This document shows, one piece after another, positions 17,598-30,002 of a stretch of 64,000 nucleotides of DNA. The DNA is from Lachnospiraceae bacterium XBD2001. GTDB lineage: Bacteria; Bacillota; Clostridia; Lachnospirales; Lachnospiraceae. The notes under the pieces are model-generated. The model was given only the letters and a program-made list of their open reading frames with translations, was not told the DNA's origin and searched no databases. The stretch is from NCBI GenBank assembly GCA_900116395.1, contig FPAN01000003.1, forward strand, positions 124,001 to 188,000, given 5' to 3'. A program made the position numbers and the translations under genes. The first letter of the stretch is position 1; each line of letters starts with the position of its first letter.

Positions 17598-19139
17598 ATG
17601 AGCAAAAAACCGGTTGTTTTAATGATTTTGGACGGCTTTGGTCTCAATGATAACCATGAGGCAAATGCAGTATATGCAGCAAAGACTCCAAACATTGACA
17701 AGCTGATGGCAGAGTGTCCATGGCAGAAGGGTTATGCCAGCGGCTTAGCAGTTGGTCTTCCGGACGGTCAGATGGGTAACTCTGAGGTTGGTCACATGAA
17801 TATGGGTGCCGGCCGTATTGTATATCAGGAGTTAACCCGTATTACCAAAGAAATTGAAGATGGTGATTTCTTTGAGAATGAGGCTTTGAAGGCTGCATTC
17901 GAGAATGCGAAGAAGAATAATTCCGCTGTTCATATGTATGGACTTGTATCTGACGGTGGTGTACACAGCCACAATACCCATATCTATGGTTTGCTTGAGA
18001 TGGCTAAGCGTATGGGCGTAGACAAGGTTTATGTTCATGCATTCTTAGATGGTCGTGATACCGCTCCGACTTCCGGTCTTGGTTTCGTAACCGAGTTGGA
18101 AGAGAAGATGGCAGAGATTGGTGTAGGTAAGGTTGCTTCCTTAAGCGGACGTTTCTACGCTATGGACCGTGATAATCGTTGGGATCGTGTTGAGAAGGCT
18201 TATCGTAACTTAACCGAGGGCAATGGTGTACAGGCTACCAGTGCAACTGCTGCATTGCAGGCTTCTTACGATCAGGATGTTACCGATGAGTTCGTACTTC
18301 CTACTACCATTACCGAAGACGGCAAGCCGGTTGCAACCATTCAGGATGGAGATAGCGTCATCTGCTTCAACTTCCGTCCGGACCGTGCACGTGAGATTAC
18401 CAGAACCTTCTGTATGGATGAGTTCGACGGATTCGACCGTGGTGCACGTAAGAACGTATTTTATGTATGCTTCACCGAGTATGATGTAACGATCCCGAAT
18501 AAGGAAGTTGCATTTAAGAAGGTAGAACTGAAGAATACTTTCGGTGAGTTCTTAGCTGCGAACGGCAAGACTCAGGCTCGTATTGCAGAGACCGAGAAGT
18601 ATGCACATGTTACTTTCTTCTTCAATGGCGGTGTAGAAGAGCCGAACTTGAATGAGAATCGTATTTTGGTAAACTCCCCGAAGGTTGCTACCTATGATTT
18701 GCAACCGGAGATGAGCGCACCGGAAGTATGTGATAAGTTATGTGATGCAATTACCTCTGATTTGTATGATGTAATTGTCATCAATTTTGCTAATCCGGAT
18801 ATGGTTGGTCATACCGGAATTATTGAGGCAGCTGTGAAGGCTGTTGAGACCGTTGATACCTGCGTAGGCAAGGCTGTGGAAGCATTGAAGAGCGTTGACG
18901 GAGTGATGTTCATTTGTGCTGACCACGGTAACTGCGAGCAGATGGTTGACTATGAGACCGGTGCACCTTGGACCGCTCATACCACCAATCCGGTTCCGTT
19001 TATCTTAGTGAATGCAGATCCTTCTTACACACTTGCGGAGGGTGGTAAGTTATGTGATATCATTCCTACTTTGATTGAGCTTATGGGAATGGAGCAGCCG
19101 GAAGAGATGACCGGACATTCTTTATTGATCAAAAAATAA
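17598..19139 (+). CDS. gpmI: 2,3-bisphosphoglycerate-independent phosphoglycerate mutase
   Basis: GpmI interconverts 3- and 2-phosphoglycerate in glycolysis, in the cytoplasm, using two Mn ions. The 513-aa protein is the normal length. The first metal site is LMILDGFGL near residue 10, the phosphoserine nucleophile lies in GNSEVGHMNMGAGR near 61, and further metal or substrate motifs are DGRDTAP, VINFANPDMVGHTG and CADHGNCEQM. ATG 17598 is preferred over the in-frame ATG at 17583 because GGAGGA lies between the two. It starts 23 bases after the capA-like gene and ends at a hairpin. Confidence 0.96.
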   Translation: MSKKPVVLMILDGFGLNDNHEANAVYAAKTPNIDKLMAECPWQKGYASGLAVGLPDGQMGNSEVGHMNMGAGRIVYQELTRITKEIEDGDFFENEALKAAFENAKKNNSAVHMYGLVSDGGVHSHNTHIYGLLEMAKRMGVDKVYVHAFLDGRDTAPTSGLGFVTELEEKMAEIGVGKVASLSGRFYAMDRDNRWDRVEKAYRNLTEGNGVQATSATAALQASYDQDVTDEFVLPTTITEDGKPVATIQDGDSVICFNFRPDRAREITRTFCMDEFDGFDRGARKNVFYVCFTEYDVTIPNKEVAFKKVELKNTFGEFLAANGKTQARIAETEKYAHVTFFFNGGVEEPNLNENRILVNSPKVATYDLQPEMSAPEVCDKLCDAITSDLYDVIVINFANPDMVGHTGIIEAAVKAVETVDTCVGKAVEALKSVDGVMFICADHGNCEQMVDYETGAPWTAHTTNPVPFILVNADPSYTLAEGGKLCDIIPTLIELMGMEQPEEMTGHSLLIKK

Positions 19140-19150
19140 TTTTTGCTAAT

Positions 19151-19194
19151 AACTGCCGGAGGTTTTTATCTCCGGCAGTTACTATGTCTTTTTT
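19151..19194 (+). terminator. Probable intrinsic terminator after gpmI
   Basis: AACTGCCGGAG pairs with CTCCGGCAGTT across an 8-base loop. The T run (TCTTTTTT) begins about 7 bases after the stem, so the terminator is not ideal. Confidence 0.65.
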
Positions 19195-19233
19195 AAGGCA
19201 TCATAAAAGTATTGTAAATGAAAGGAAAGAAAG

Positions 19234-20112
19234 ATGAGTGCAGAAATGAAACCGATGAAGGAAGGAAAAGTACGTGAGGTATATGATAATGGGGAGAGCA
19301 TTATCATGGTTGCTACCGATCGTATTTCCGCGTTTGATGTGATCTTGAAGAACAAGGTATCACACAAGGGAGCGATTTTGACCCAGATGTCAAAGTTTTG
19401 GTTTGACTATACCAAGGATATCCTTCCAAATCACATGCTGTCCGTGGATACCGCTGACATGCCGGAATTCTTCCGTAAGGAGGAATATCGTGGTAAGAGC
19501 ATGATGTGCAAGAAGTTAGAGATGCTTCCGATTGAGTGCATTGTGCGTGGTTACATTACCGGTAGCGGTTGGGAGAGCTATAAAGAGAACGGAAAGGTTT
19601 GCGGAATTACCCTTCCGGAAGGATTGAAGGAGTCCGATCAGTTGCCGGAACCGATTTATACCCCTACCACCAAGGCGGAGATCGGTTTGCATGATGAACA
19701 TATTACTTTTGAGGATTCTGTAGAAATCTTAGAGAAGCTTTATCCGGGCAAGGGTGCTGAGTATGCTTCCAAGCTTCGTGATTATACCATTGCACTCTAC
19801 AAGAAGTGTGCAGACTACGCACGCTCTAAGGGAATTATCATTGCAGATACCAAGTTCGAGTTCGGTTTGGATGAGAACGGTAACGTTGTTCTTGGTGATG
19901 AGATGTTAACTCCGGATTCTTCCCGTTTTTGGCCTGTTGCAGGTTATGAACCGGGCAAGAGCCAGCCTTCTTTCGATAAGCAGTTTGTTCGTGATTGGTT
20001 AAAAGCAAATCCGGATAGCGATTACCTGCTCCCTGATGATGTGATTGCCAAGACTATTGAGAAGTACGAAGAAGCATACGAACTTCTCACCGGAACAAAG
20101 TTTCAAGCGTAA
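19234..20112 (+). CDS. purC: Phosphoribosylaminoimidazole-succinocarboxamide synthase (SAICAR synthetase)
   Basis: PurC condenses CAIR with aspartate in the eighth step of IMP synthesis. The 292-aa protein is the longer form of the family, with KEGKVREVYDNG near the start, ATDRISAFDVIL (SAICAR signature 1), ECIVRGYITGSGW, and a C-terminal DEMLTPDSSRFWP. Two partner enzymes, purF and purB, follow in the same direction at 20 to 21 bases spacing, so the three are probably cotranscribed. I found no purine riboswitch or clear PurR box upstream. Confidence 0.96.
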   Translation: MSAEMKPMKEGKVREVYDNGESIIMVATDRISAFDVILKNKVSHKGAILTQMSKFWFDYTKDILPNHMLSVDTADMPEFFRKEEYRGKSMMCKKLEMLPIECIVRGYITGSGWESYKENGKVCGITLPEGLKESDQLPEPIYTPTTKAEIGLHDEHITFEDSVEILEKLYPGKGAEYASKLRDYTIALYKKCADYARSKGIIIADTKFEFGLDENGNVVLGDEMLTPDSSRFWPVAGYEPGKSQPSFDKQFVRDWLKANPDSDYLLPDDVIAKTIEKYEEAYELLTGTKFQA

Positions 20113-20132
20113 TCGAATAGGAGAAGTTGTTT

Positions 20133-21566
20133 ATGAAAAATGTACTTCGTGATGATGTACTTCACGATGCCTGTGGTGTATTCGGTATCTATGACTTTGA
20201 TGGGAAGGATGTAGCTTCTACCATTTATTATGGTTTGTTCGCATTGCAGCATCGCGGTCAGGAAAGTGCCGGCATTGCAGTCAGCGATACAGAAGGCCCA
20301 AAGGGGAAGGTAGACTTCCATAAGGGCATGGGCCTTGTGAATGAAGCTTTTGACGGTGAGACGTTATCCAAGCTTCACGGAAATATTGGTGTAGGACACG
20401 TGCGTTATTCCACCGCCGGTGAGTCCTCCATTTCCAATGCACAGCCTTTGGTATTGAACTATATCAAGGGAACCCTTGCATTGGCCCATAACGGAAATCT
20501 GATTAACGCCAATGAGTTGCGGGATGAATTATCCCGCACCGGCGCAATCTTCCAGACCACCATCGATTCTGAGACGATTGCGTATTACATTGCCAGAGAG
20601 CGTTTGAATACTCCTACGGTAGAGGAGGCGGTTCGTCTTGCCTGCCGTCGATTAAAGGGTGCGTATTCCCTTGTGGTGATGAGTCCTCGGAAGTTGATTG
20701 CTGCAAGAGATCCTTATGGATTTAAGCCTCTTTGTATTGGCAAGAGGGACAATGCGTACGTATTTGCATCCGAGACCTGCGCCCTTAGTACCATCGGTGC
20801 GGAATTCATTCGTGATGTAAGACCGGGAGAGATTGTTACTATTTCCCCGGAATACGGCATTCAGTCCAACTTGGAGAATTGTATTGATCCCGGTAAGGAA
20901 GCACGTTGTATTTTCGAATACATCTACTTCGCAAGACCGGATAGTTATATTGACGGTGTCAGTGTTTATGAGTCCCGTATCAAGGCCGGTAAGTTCCTGT
21001 GGGAAGACAGCCCGGTAGAGGCGGATTTGGTGACCGGTGTACCGGAATCCGGTAATGCAGCAGCTTTGGGATTCTCCTTAGCTTCCGGAATTCCTTACGG
21101 TACCGCTTTTGTTAAGAATACCTATGTAGGACGTACCTTCATTAAGCCGAAGCAGAACAGCCGTGAATCCTCGGTTCAGGTGAAGCTGTCTGTTCTCAAG
21201 GAGAATGTGGCCGGTAAGCGTGTGGTGATGATCGATGACTCCATTGTTCGCGGTACCACATCCGACCGTATTGTAGGTATGTTAAAAGAGGCCGGAGCCA
21301 AGGAAGTGCATGTACGTATTTCCAGCCCGCCATTTTTATGGCCATGCTATTTCGGTATTGATGTACCTGCCAGAGAGCAGCTGATTGCTTACAACAAATC
21401 CATCGAAGAGATTCGGGATTTTATTGGAGCAGACAGTCTCGGATATTTACGGAAGGAGCGTTTGCTTGAGATGTCCGAAGGCCTTCCGATTTGTACCGGA
21501 TGTTTTGACGGGAAGTATCCGATGAACCCACCGCAGGATGATATTCGCGGTGAATATGAAAAGTAA
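20133..21566 (+). CDS. purF: Amidophosphoribosyltransferase
   Basis: PurF makes phosphoribosylamine from PRPP and glutamine, the committed step of purine synthesis. The mature enzyme begins at the glutaminase nucleophile Cys in HDACGVFGIYD after a 13-residue propeptide. Further motifs are ALQHRGQESAG and the PRPP loop VVMIDDSIVRGTT. Cysteines in ARCIFEYIYF, WPCYFGID and CTGC match the four ligands of the [4Fe-4S] cluster in Bacillus-type PurF, an oxygen-labile feature that fits an anaerobe. ATG 20133 follows AGGAGA; the frame extends back only to a TTG. The gene lies between purC and purB. Confidence 0.97.
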   Translation: MKNVLRDDVLHDACGVFGIYDFDGKDVASTIYYGLFALQHRGQESAGIAVSDTEGPKGKVDFHKGMGLVNEAFDGETLSKLHGNIGVGHVRYSTAGESSISNAQPLVLNYIKGTLALAHNGNLINANELRDELSRTGAIFQTTIDSETIAYYIARERLNTPTVEEAVRLACRRLKGAYSLVVMSPRKLIAARDPYGFKPLCIGKRDNAYVFASETCALSTIGAEFIRDVRPGEIVTISPEYGIQSNLENCIDPGKEARCIFEYIYFARPDSYIDGVSVYESRIKAGKFLWEDSPVEADLVTGVPESGNAAALGFSLASGIPYGTAFVKNTYVGRTFIKPKQNSRESSVQVKLSVLKENVAGKRVVMIDDSIVRGTTSDRIVGMLKEAGAKEVHVRISSPPFLWPCYFGIDVPAREQLIAYNKSIEEIRDFIGADSLGYLRKERLLEMSEGLPICTGCFDGKYPMNPPQDDIRGEYEK

Positions 21567-21586
21567 TAGTATGTAAGGAGAATTCT

Positions 21587-23038
21587 ATGGAAACCAATCG
21601 TTATATCAGCCCATTATCTGAGCGTTATGCCAGCAAAGAAATGCAGTACATTTTCTCTCAGGATATGAAGTTTACTACCTGGAGAAAATTATGGATTGCC
21701 CTTGCGGAAACAGAGATGGAGCTTGGACTGAATAAAGACGGCAAGCCGGTCATCACACAAGAAATGATTGACGAGATGAAGGCCCATGTGGATGATATCA
21801 ATTACGACGTTGCAAGAGAGCGTGAGAAGCAGGTGCGTCATGATGTTATGAGTCATGTTTATGCTTACGGACAGCAGTGCCCGAAGGCTGCCGGAATTAT
21901 CCATTTGGGTGCAACTTCCTGCTATGTTGGAGATAATACCGACGTGATTATCATGCGGGAAGGTCTTCGTCTCGTACGTAAGAAGTTGATCAACGTCATT
22001 GCGGAGCTTGCGAAGTTTGCGGATGCTTATAAGGATATGCCTACCCTGGCTTTTACCCATTTCCAGCCGGCACAGCCGACCACCGTTGGCAAGCGTGCGA
22101 CCCTTTGGTGCAATGAGTTCATGATGGATTTGGAAGACTTGGATTATGTATTGTCTACCATGAAGTTGCTTGGTTCTAAGGGTACTACCGGAACCCAGGC
22201 TTCCTTCCGTGAGCTTTTTAATGATGACAATGAGATTATCGACAAGATTGATCCGATGATTGCCAAGAAGATGGGCTTCGATGCTTGCGTACCGGTATCC
22301 GGACAGACTTATTCCCGTAAGTTAGATACCCGTGTCTGCAACATATTGGCAGGAATTGCTGCCAGTGCTCATAAGATGAGTAACGATATTCGTCTTCTGC
22401 AGCATTTGAAGGAAGTGGAAGAGCCTTTTGAGAAGAACCAGATTGGTTCCTCTGCAATGGCATACAAGCGCAATCCGATGCGTAGTGAGCGTATTGCATC
22501 CTTGTCCCGTTACATTATGATTGATGCCTTAAATCCGGCGATTACCTCTGCAACCCAGTGGTTTGAGCGTACCTTGGATGATTCTGCCAACAAGCGTTTA
22601 TCTGTTGCAGAAGGATTCTTGGCATGCGACGGTGTACTGGATCTGTGCTTGAACGTGGTAGACGGCCTTGTTGTATATCCGAAGGTAATTGAGAAGCGTT
22701 TGCGTAGCGAGCTTCCGTTCATGGCAACCGAGAACATTATGATGGATGTTGTAAAGCTTGGCGGTAATCGTCAGGAGCTCCATGAGCGTATCCGTCAGTT
22801 GTCCATGGAAGCAGGCAAGCATGTGAAGGAAGAGGGCAAGGAGAATAACCTCTTAGAGTTGATTGCTGCGGATGAAATGTTCCCAATGGGCGAGGCAGAG
22901 CTGGAAGAATCCATGATTCCATCCAAGTATGTGGGACGCAGTGTTTACCAGGTAGAGAAGTATTTGGCAGAGGTGGTTCGTCCTGTTTTGGATGCCAATA
23001 AGGACATTCTTGGCGTAACTGCAGAAATTAATGTATAA
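21587..23038 (+). CDS. purB: Adenylosuccinate lyase
   Basis: PurB splits fumarate from SAICAR and from adenylosuccinate, so it serves both IMP synthesis and the AMP branch after PurA. The 483-aa protein has IIHLGATSCYVGDN near residue 105, THFQPAQPTTVGKRA near 161 and the fumarase/lyase signature GSSAMAYKRNP near 286, which carries the catalytic serine loop. It is closer to the eukaryotic-like long form than to the 430-aa Bacillus form. It is the last gene of purCFB; the only terminator-like hairpin downstream is at 23107-23152, beyond a promoter. Confidence 0.95.
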   Translation: METNRYISPLSERYASKEMQYIFSQDMKFTTWRKLWIALAETEMELGLNKDGKPVITQEMIDEMKAHVDDINYDVAREREKQVRHDVMSHVYAYGQQCPKAAGIIHLGATSCYVGDNTDVIIMREGLRLVRKKLINVIAELAKFADAYKDMPTLAFTHFQPAQPTTVGKRATLWCNEFMMDLEDLDYVLSTMKLLGSKGTTGTQASFRELFNDDNEIIDKIDPMIAKKMGFDACVPVSGQTYSRKLDTRVCNILAGIAASAHKMSNDIRLLQHLKEVEEPFEKNQIGSSAMAYKRNPMRSERIASLSRYIMIDALNPAITSATQWFERTLDDSANKRLSVAEGFLACDGVLDLCLNVVDGLVVYPKVIEKRLRSELPFMATENIMMDVVKLGGNRQELHERIRQLSMEAGKHVKEEGKENNLLELIAADEMFPMGEAELEESMIPSKYVGRSVYQVEKYLAEVVRPVLDANKDILGVTAEINV

Positions 23039-23043
23039 AATGA

Positions 23044-23071
23044 TTGCATTTTGCGGAAAAATCCGTATAAT
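23044..23071 (+). promoter_or_regulatory. Predicted promoter of gdhA
   Basis: TTGCAT (23044-23049) is 16 bases from a perfect TATAAT (23066-23071). It begins 5 bases after the purB stop and would give a leader of about 105 bases containing the hairpin at 23107-23152. There is no room for another promoter between that hairpin and gdhA. Confidence 0.65.
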
Positions 23072-23106
23072 CATTTGTAGAAAAAACATATAGTTTTTCA
23101 ATGGCG

Positions 23107-24543
<1,437 letters not shown>

Positions 24544-24555
24544 GATTTGATATGG

Positions 24556-24590
24556 ATACCCCGTAAGAGGAATTCTTACGGGGTATTTTT
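24556..24590 (+). terminator. Intrinsic terminator of gdhA
   Basis: A perfect 13-bp stem (ATACCCCGTAAGA / TCTTACGGGGTAT) with a 5-base loop and a short T run lies 12 bases after the gdhA stop. Confidence 0.92.
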
Positions 24591-26439
<1,849 letters not shown>

Positions 26440-26479
26440 GGGGTTTATTGTTTCTTTCATTTTTTAAGGGGGTATATTA

Positions 26480-27190
26480 ATGACAGCTTATATTGCAGAA
26501 TTCTTAGGAACTATGATTCTTGTCATCTTAGGTGACGGTGTTTGTTGTAACGTTAGCTTAAATAAGTCAGGTATGAAGGGCGCAGGCCCTGTACATATCC
26601 TGATTGGTTGGGGAATGGCAGTTATGGTTCCTGCATTTTGCTTTGGTGCACAGTCCGGCGCTCACTTTAACCCGGCTGTAACCATTGGAGTTGCCATCCG
26701 TGGCGGCATGGATTGGGCTTTGGTTCCTGGCTACATCATCGCTCAGATGCTTGGTGGTTTTGTAGGCGCAGCAATCTTAATGCTTCTCTACAAGGATCAC
26801 ATCGCAGCAACCGAAGAAGACGATGTTGTTCGTGGATGCTTCTGTACAGCACCATCCATTCCGAACGTAGGATTGAACTTCTTATCTGAGTTCGTAGCTA
26901 CTTTCCTGTTGGTATTCACTCTTGCAGCAATCCCAGGAAACGCTGGTGACTCCGCAGTTAGCTGGATCTTAGTATATGGCGTCATCGTATCTATGGGTGC
27001 TTCCTTCGGTGGATTGACCGGATACGCAATGAACGCAGCAAGAGATTCTGCTCCTCGTTTGGCTTATCAGATTCTCGGACCAAACAAGGGCAAGAAGAAC
27101 GCAAACTGGGCTTATGGTTGGATTCCGTTGGTAGCTCCAATCCTTGGCGGTATCTGCGCATCTCTTGTTTACATGGCAGTATTTGCATAA
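26480..27190 (+). CDS. glpF: Glycerol uptake facilitator (aquaglyceroporin)
   Basis: The 236-aa MIP-family channel lets glycerol cross the membrane. Six membrane segments and two half-helix loops are visible: the first loop is the canonical HFNPAVT near residue 65. The second reads GYAMNAARDSAPR near residue 180, so the usual NPARD is NAARD; the arginine and aspartate of the selectivity filter remain. Its position directly after glpK makes glycerol the likely solute. Translation starts at ATG 26480 behind TAAGGGGG. Confidence 0.93.
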   Translation: MTAYIAEFLGTMILVILGDGVCCNVSLNKSGMKGAGPVHILIGWGMAVMVPAFCFGAQSGAHFNPAVTIGVAIRGGMDWALVPGYIIAQMLGGFVGAAILMLLYKDHIAATEEDDVVRGCFCTAPSIPNVGLNFLSEFVATFLLVFTLAAIPGNAGDSAVSWILVYGVIVSMGASFGGLTGYAMNAARDSAPRLAYQILGPNKGKKNANWAYGWIPLVAPILGGICASLVYMAVFA

Positions 27191-27207
27191 AAGAGAATTC
27201 GTACAAA

Positions 27208-27250
27208 AAAGGATCGTGGCGGCGAGGCGTCGCCGCCACACAAATCCTTT
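27208..27250 (+). other. GC-rich intercistronic hairpin between glpF and the GlpA-like gene
   Basis: A perfect 10-bp stem (GTGGCGGCGA / TCGCCGCCAC, loop GGCG) is extended by an outer AAAGGAT / ATCCTTT helix. No T run follows, so it is probably not a terminator; RNA processing or 3'-end stabilisation of glpKF mRNA is possible. Confidence 0.75.
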
Positions 27251-27270
27251 GAAAGAAAGGGGTAACAATA

Positions 27271-28725
27271 GTGATTTACGATGTAGTTATCATCGGAGCA
27301 GGCGTTAGTGGAAGCGCCATTGCAAGAGAACTATCCAAGTACAAATTAAATACCGTTGTTTTGGAGAAGTTTGAGGATGTGTGCTCCGGCACTAGTAAAG
27401 CAAACAGTGCAATCGTTCATGCTGGATTCGATGCAGCTGAAGGATCACTTATGGCAAAGTTGAATGTAGAAGGTAACGAGATGATGGATGATTTGGCAAG
27501 AGATCTGGACATTCCGTTTAAGCGGAACGGTTCCCTTGTTGTATGCATCCATAAGGAAGAGTTACCTGGTCTGCAGGAATTGTATGATCGTGGAATAGCA
27601 AACGGTGTTAAAGGTTTAAAGATTTTGTCTCGTGAAGAGGTTCTAGAGATGGAACCGAATCTTTCCGATAATGTGGAAGGAGCATTGTATGCTCCGACAG
27701 GCGGCATTATTTGCCCATTTATTTTGAATATTGCAATGGCTGAAAATGCCAATGTAAATGGTGTGGATTTCCGTTTCAATACCGAAGTGGAAGGCTTCCG
27801 TAAGGACGGAGATGTATGGGTGGTTCGCACCAACAACGGTGAGTATCGTACCCGTTATGTCGTAAACGCAGCCGGTGTGTATGCAGACAAGCTGCATAAC
27901 ATGGTAAGCGCTAACAAGATTCATATCACACCACGTCGTGGAGATTATTGCTTATTGGATAAGGAGATGGGCGGACATGTATCCCACACCATTTTCCCAC
28001 AGCCAACCAAGCTTGGTAAGGGTGTATTGGTATCTCCAACCATTCACGGCAACTTAATCGTTGGTCCTACGGCGATAGATATTGAAGACAAGGAAGCAAC
28101 AGCAACCACTGCTGCCGGAATCAATGATTTGATTGAGAAAGCCGGCATGCATGTAAAGAACTTACCGGTAGGCCGCAAGGTAATTACCAGCTTTGCAGGT
28201 CTTCGTGCCCATGAAGATCATCATGAATTCATCATCGGTGAATGTAAGGACGCACCGGGATTCATTGATTGTTCCGGAATTGAGTCTCCGGGACTGACTT
28301 CTTCTCCGGCCATTGGACGCATGGTTGCAGATATTGTAGTTGGACTGACCCATCCGGAAAAGAAGACCGATTGGATCGGAACCAGAAAAGGTATCGTAAA
28401 TCCAAGCGAATTGTCCTTGGAGGAGCGTAACAAATTGATTAAGGAAAATCCTGCATACGGACAGATCATCTGCCGTTGTGAGTCCATCTCCGAGGGAGAG
28501 ATTTTGGATGCAATCCATCGCCCACTTGGCGCTCGTTCCTTAGACGGAGTCAAGCGTCGTACCCGTGCCGGTATGGGACGTTGCCAGGCAGGATTCTGCT
28601 CACCGCGTGTAATGGAGATTTTACATCGTGAGCTTGGTATTCCGATGGAAAAGATTACTAAGAGCGGCGGAGAATCTGTGATTGCTCCTGAGCTTTCCAA
28701 GAATCGGAAAGGGGGAGAGGAGTAA
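27271..28725 (+). CDS. GlpA-like FAD-dependent glycerol-3-phosphate dehydrogenase with BFD-type Fe-S domain
   Basis: The 484-aa protein begins with a Rossmann FAD motif (VVIIGAGVSGSAIAREL) and a DAO-type oxidase fold (NSAIVHAGFD, VVNAAGVYADKLHN, SFAGLRAHEDHHEFIIG). It ends in a BFD-like domain with cysteines CRCES...CQAGFC (residues about 402-447), fit to bind [2Fe-2S]. By context it oxidises the glycerol 3-phosphate made by GlpK to dihydroxyacetone phosphate; the exact electron acceptor is not shown. It starts at GTG 27271. Its stop overlaps the next start (TAATG). It is shorter than E. coli GlpA (542 aa). Confidence 0.9.
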   Translation: MIYDVVIIGAGVSGSAIARELSKYKLNTVVLEKFEDVCSGTSKANSAIVHAGFDAAEGSLMAKLNVEGNEMMDDLARDLDIPFKRNGSLVVCIHKEELPGLQELYDRGIANGVKGLKILSREEVLEMEPNLSDNVEGALYAPTGGIICPFILNIAMAENANVNGVDFRFNTEVEGFRKDGDVWVVRTNNGEYRTRYVVNAAGVYADKLHNMVSANKIHITPRRGDYCLLDKEMGGHVSHTIFPQPTKLGKGVLVSPTIHGNLIVGPTAIDIEDKEATATTAAGINDLIEKAGMHVKNLPVGRKVITSFAGLRAHEDHHEFIIGECKDAPGFIDCSGIESPGLTSSPAIGRMVADIVVGLTHPEKKTDWIGTRKGIVNPSELSLEERNKLIKENPAYGQIICRCESISEGEILDAIHRPLGARSLDGVKRRTRAGMGRCQAGFCSPRVMEILHRELGIPMEKITKSGGESVIAPELSKNRKGGEE

Positions 28726-29987
28726 TGCAAAGTTATGATATTGTAGTCATCGGCGGTGGCCCTGCAGGACTTGCAGCTGCGGCTGAGGCAAAAAGAAGCG
28801 GTGTTGACAGTATTTTGATCTTGGAACGTGACCATGAATTGGGTGGCATTTTGAATCAGTGCATCCATAACGGTTTCGGCCTTCACACCTTCAAGGAGGA
28901 GTTAACCGGACCGGAATATGCAAAGCGTTTCATGGACCAGGTATTTGAACTTGGTATTGAGTACAAGCTAAACACCATGGTTATGGATATTACCGACAGT
29001 AAGGTAGTAACCGCCATGAATAAAACAGACGGTATGTTCCAGATTCAGGCCAAGGCAGTCATTCTTGCCATGGGTTGTCGTGAGCGCCCGAGAGGAGCCT
29101 TGAACATTCCTGGATATCGTCCTGCCGGTATTTTTTCCGCAGGTACGGCACAGCGTTTGGTAAACATCGAAGGATATTTGCCGGGACGTGAAGTTGTCAT
29201 CTTAGGATCCGGTGATATCGGATTGATTATGGCTCGTCGTATGACATTGGAAGGCGCTAAGGTTAAGGTAGTTGCAGAGCTGATGCCTTATTCCGGCGGC
29301 TTAAAGAGAAATATTGTTCAGTGTTTGGATGACTATGGTATTCCGTTGAAGTTATCCCATACCGTAGTTGACATTGAAGGCAAGGAGCGCGTGACCGGTA
29401 TTACCATCGCTGAGGTTGGCCCGGATATGAAGCCAATCCCGGGAACGGAAGAGTACTATTCCTGCGATACCTTGTTGTTATCCGTTGGTTTACTTCCGGA
29501 GAACGAACTGTCCAAGACAGCCGGAGTAGAGTTATCAACCATCACATCCGGACCAGTGGTCAATGATGCATTGGAGACCAGTGTGGAGGGAATCTTCGCT
29601 TGCGGTAATGTACTGCATGTACATGATTTGGTTGACTTCGTATCACAGGAAGCAGCCAATGCCGGTAAGAACGCAGCGAAGTATGTGAAAGAAGGAAGAG
29701 TGGCTTCCAATAAGGAAATTAAGATCAACGCAGTGGATGGCGTTCGATATACCGTTCCTTGTACCATTCGTCCGGATCAGATGGATGATACCGTTACGGT
29801 TCGTTTCCGTGTTGGAAAAGTCTTCAAGAATTCTGCAGTCACCATGTACTTCGGCGATGAGCAGGTTCTAAAGCGCAAGAAACAGATTATGGCTCCGGGT
29901 GAAATGGAGCAAGTGGTCATTGACAAGAAGAAACTCGCTGAGTATGGAGATATCTCTGATATCACCATCAAGATTGAGTCCGTATAG
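28725..29987 (+). CDS. FAD/NAD(P)-dependent disulfide-oxidoreductase-like protein of the glp operon
   Basis: The 420-aa flavoprotein has two nucleotide motifs: VVIGGGPAGLAAAAEAKRSG (FAD) at the N-terminus and VVILGSGDIGLIMARR near residue 155 (NAD(P)H), with ATG-type GIFACGNVLHVHDLVD near residue 286. GGILNQCIHNGFG near residue 42 lies where pyridine-nucleotide disulfide reductases carry the redox pair, but only one Cys is there. It overlaps the GlpA-like gene and is followed by DUF1667, a trio often found together in Firmicutes and Thermotogae. It probably passes electrons from glycerol-3-phosphate oxidation to NAD(P) or another carrier. Confidence 0.88.
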   Translation: MQSYDIVVIGGGPAGLAAAAEAKRSGVDSILILERDHELGGILNQCIHNGFGLHTFKEELTGPEYAKRFMDQVFELGIEYKLNTMVMDITDSKVVTAMNKTDGMFQIQAKAVILAMGCRERPRGALNIPGYRPAGIFSAGTAQRLVNIEGYLPGREVVILGSGDIGLIMARRMTLEGAKVKVVAELMPYSGGLKRNIVQCLDDYGIPLKLSHTVVDIEGKERVTGITIAEVGPDMKPIPGTEEYYSCDTLLLSVGLLPENELSKTAGVELSTITSGPVVNDALETSVEGIFACGNVLHVHDLVDFVSQEAANAGKNAAKYVKEGRVASNKEIKINAVDGVRYTVPCTIRPDQMDDTVTVRFRVGKVFKNSAVTMYFGDEQVLKRKKQIMAPGEMEQVVIDKKKLAEYGDISDITIKIESV

Positions 29988-30002
29988 AAAGGGGAGCGTA
30001 CG

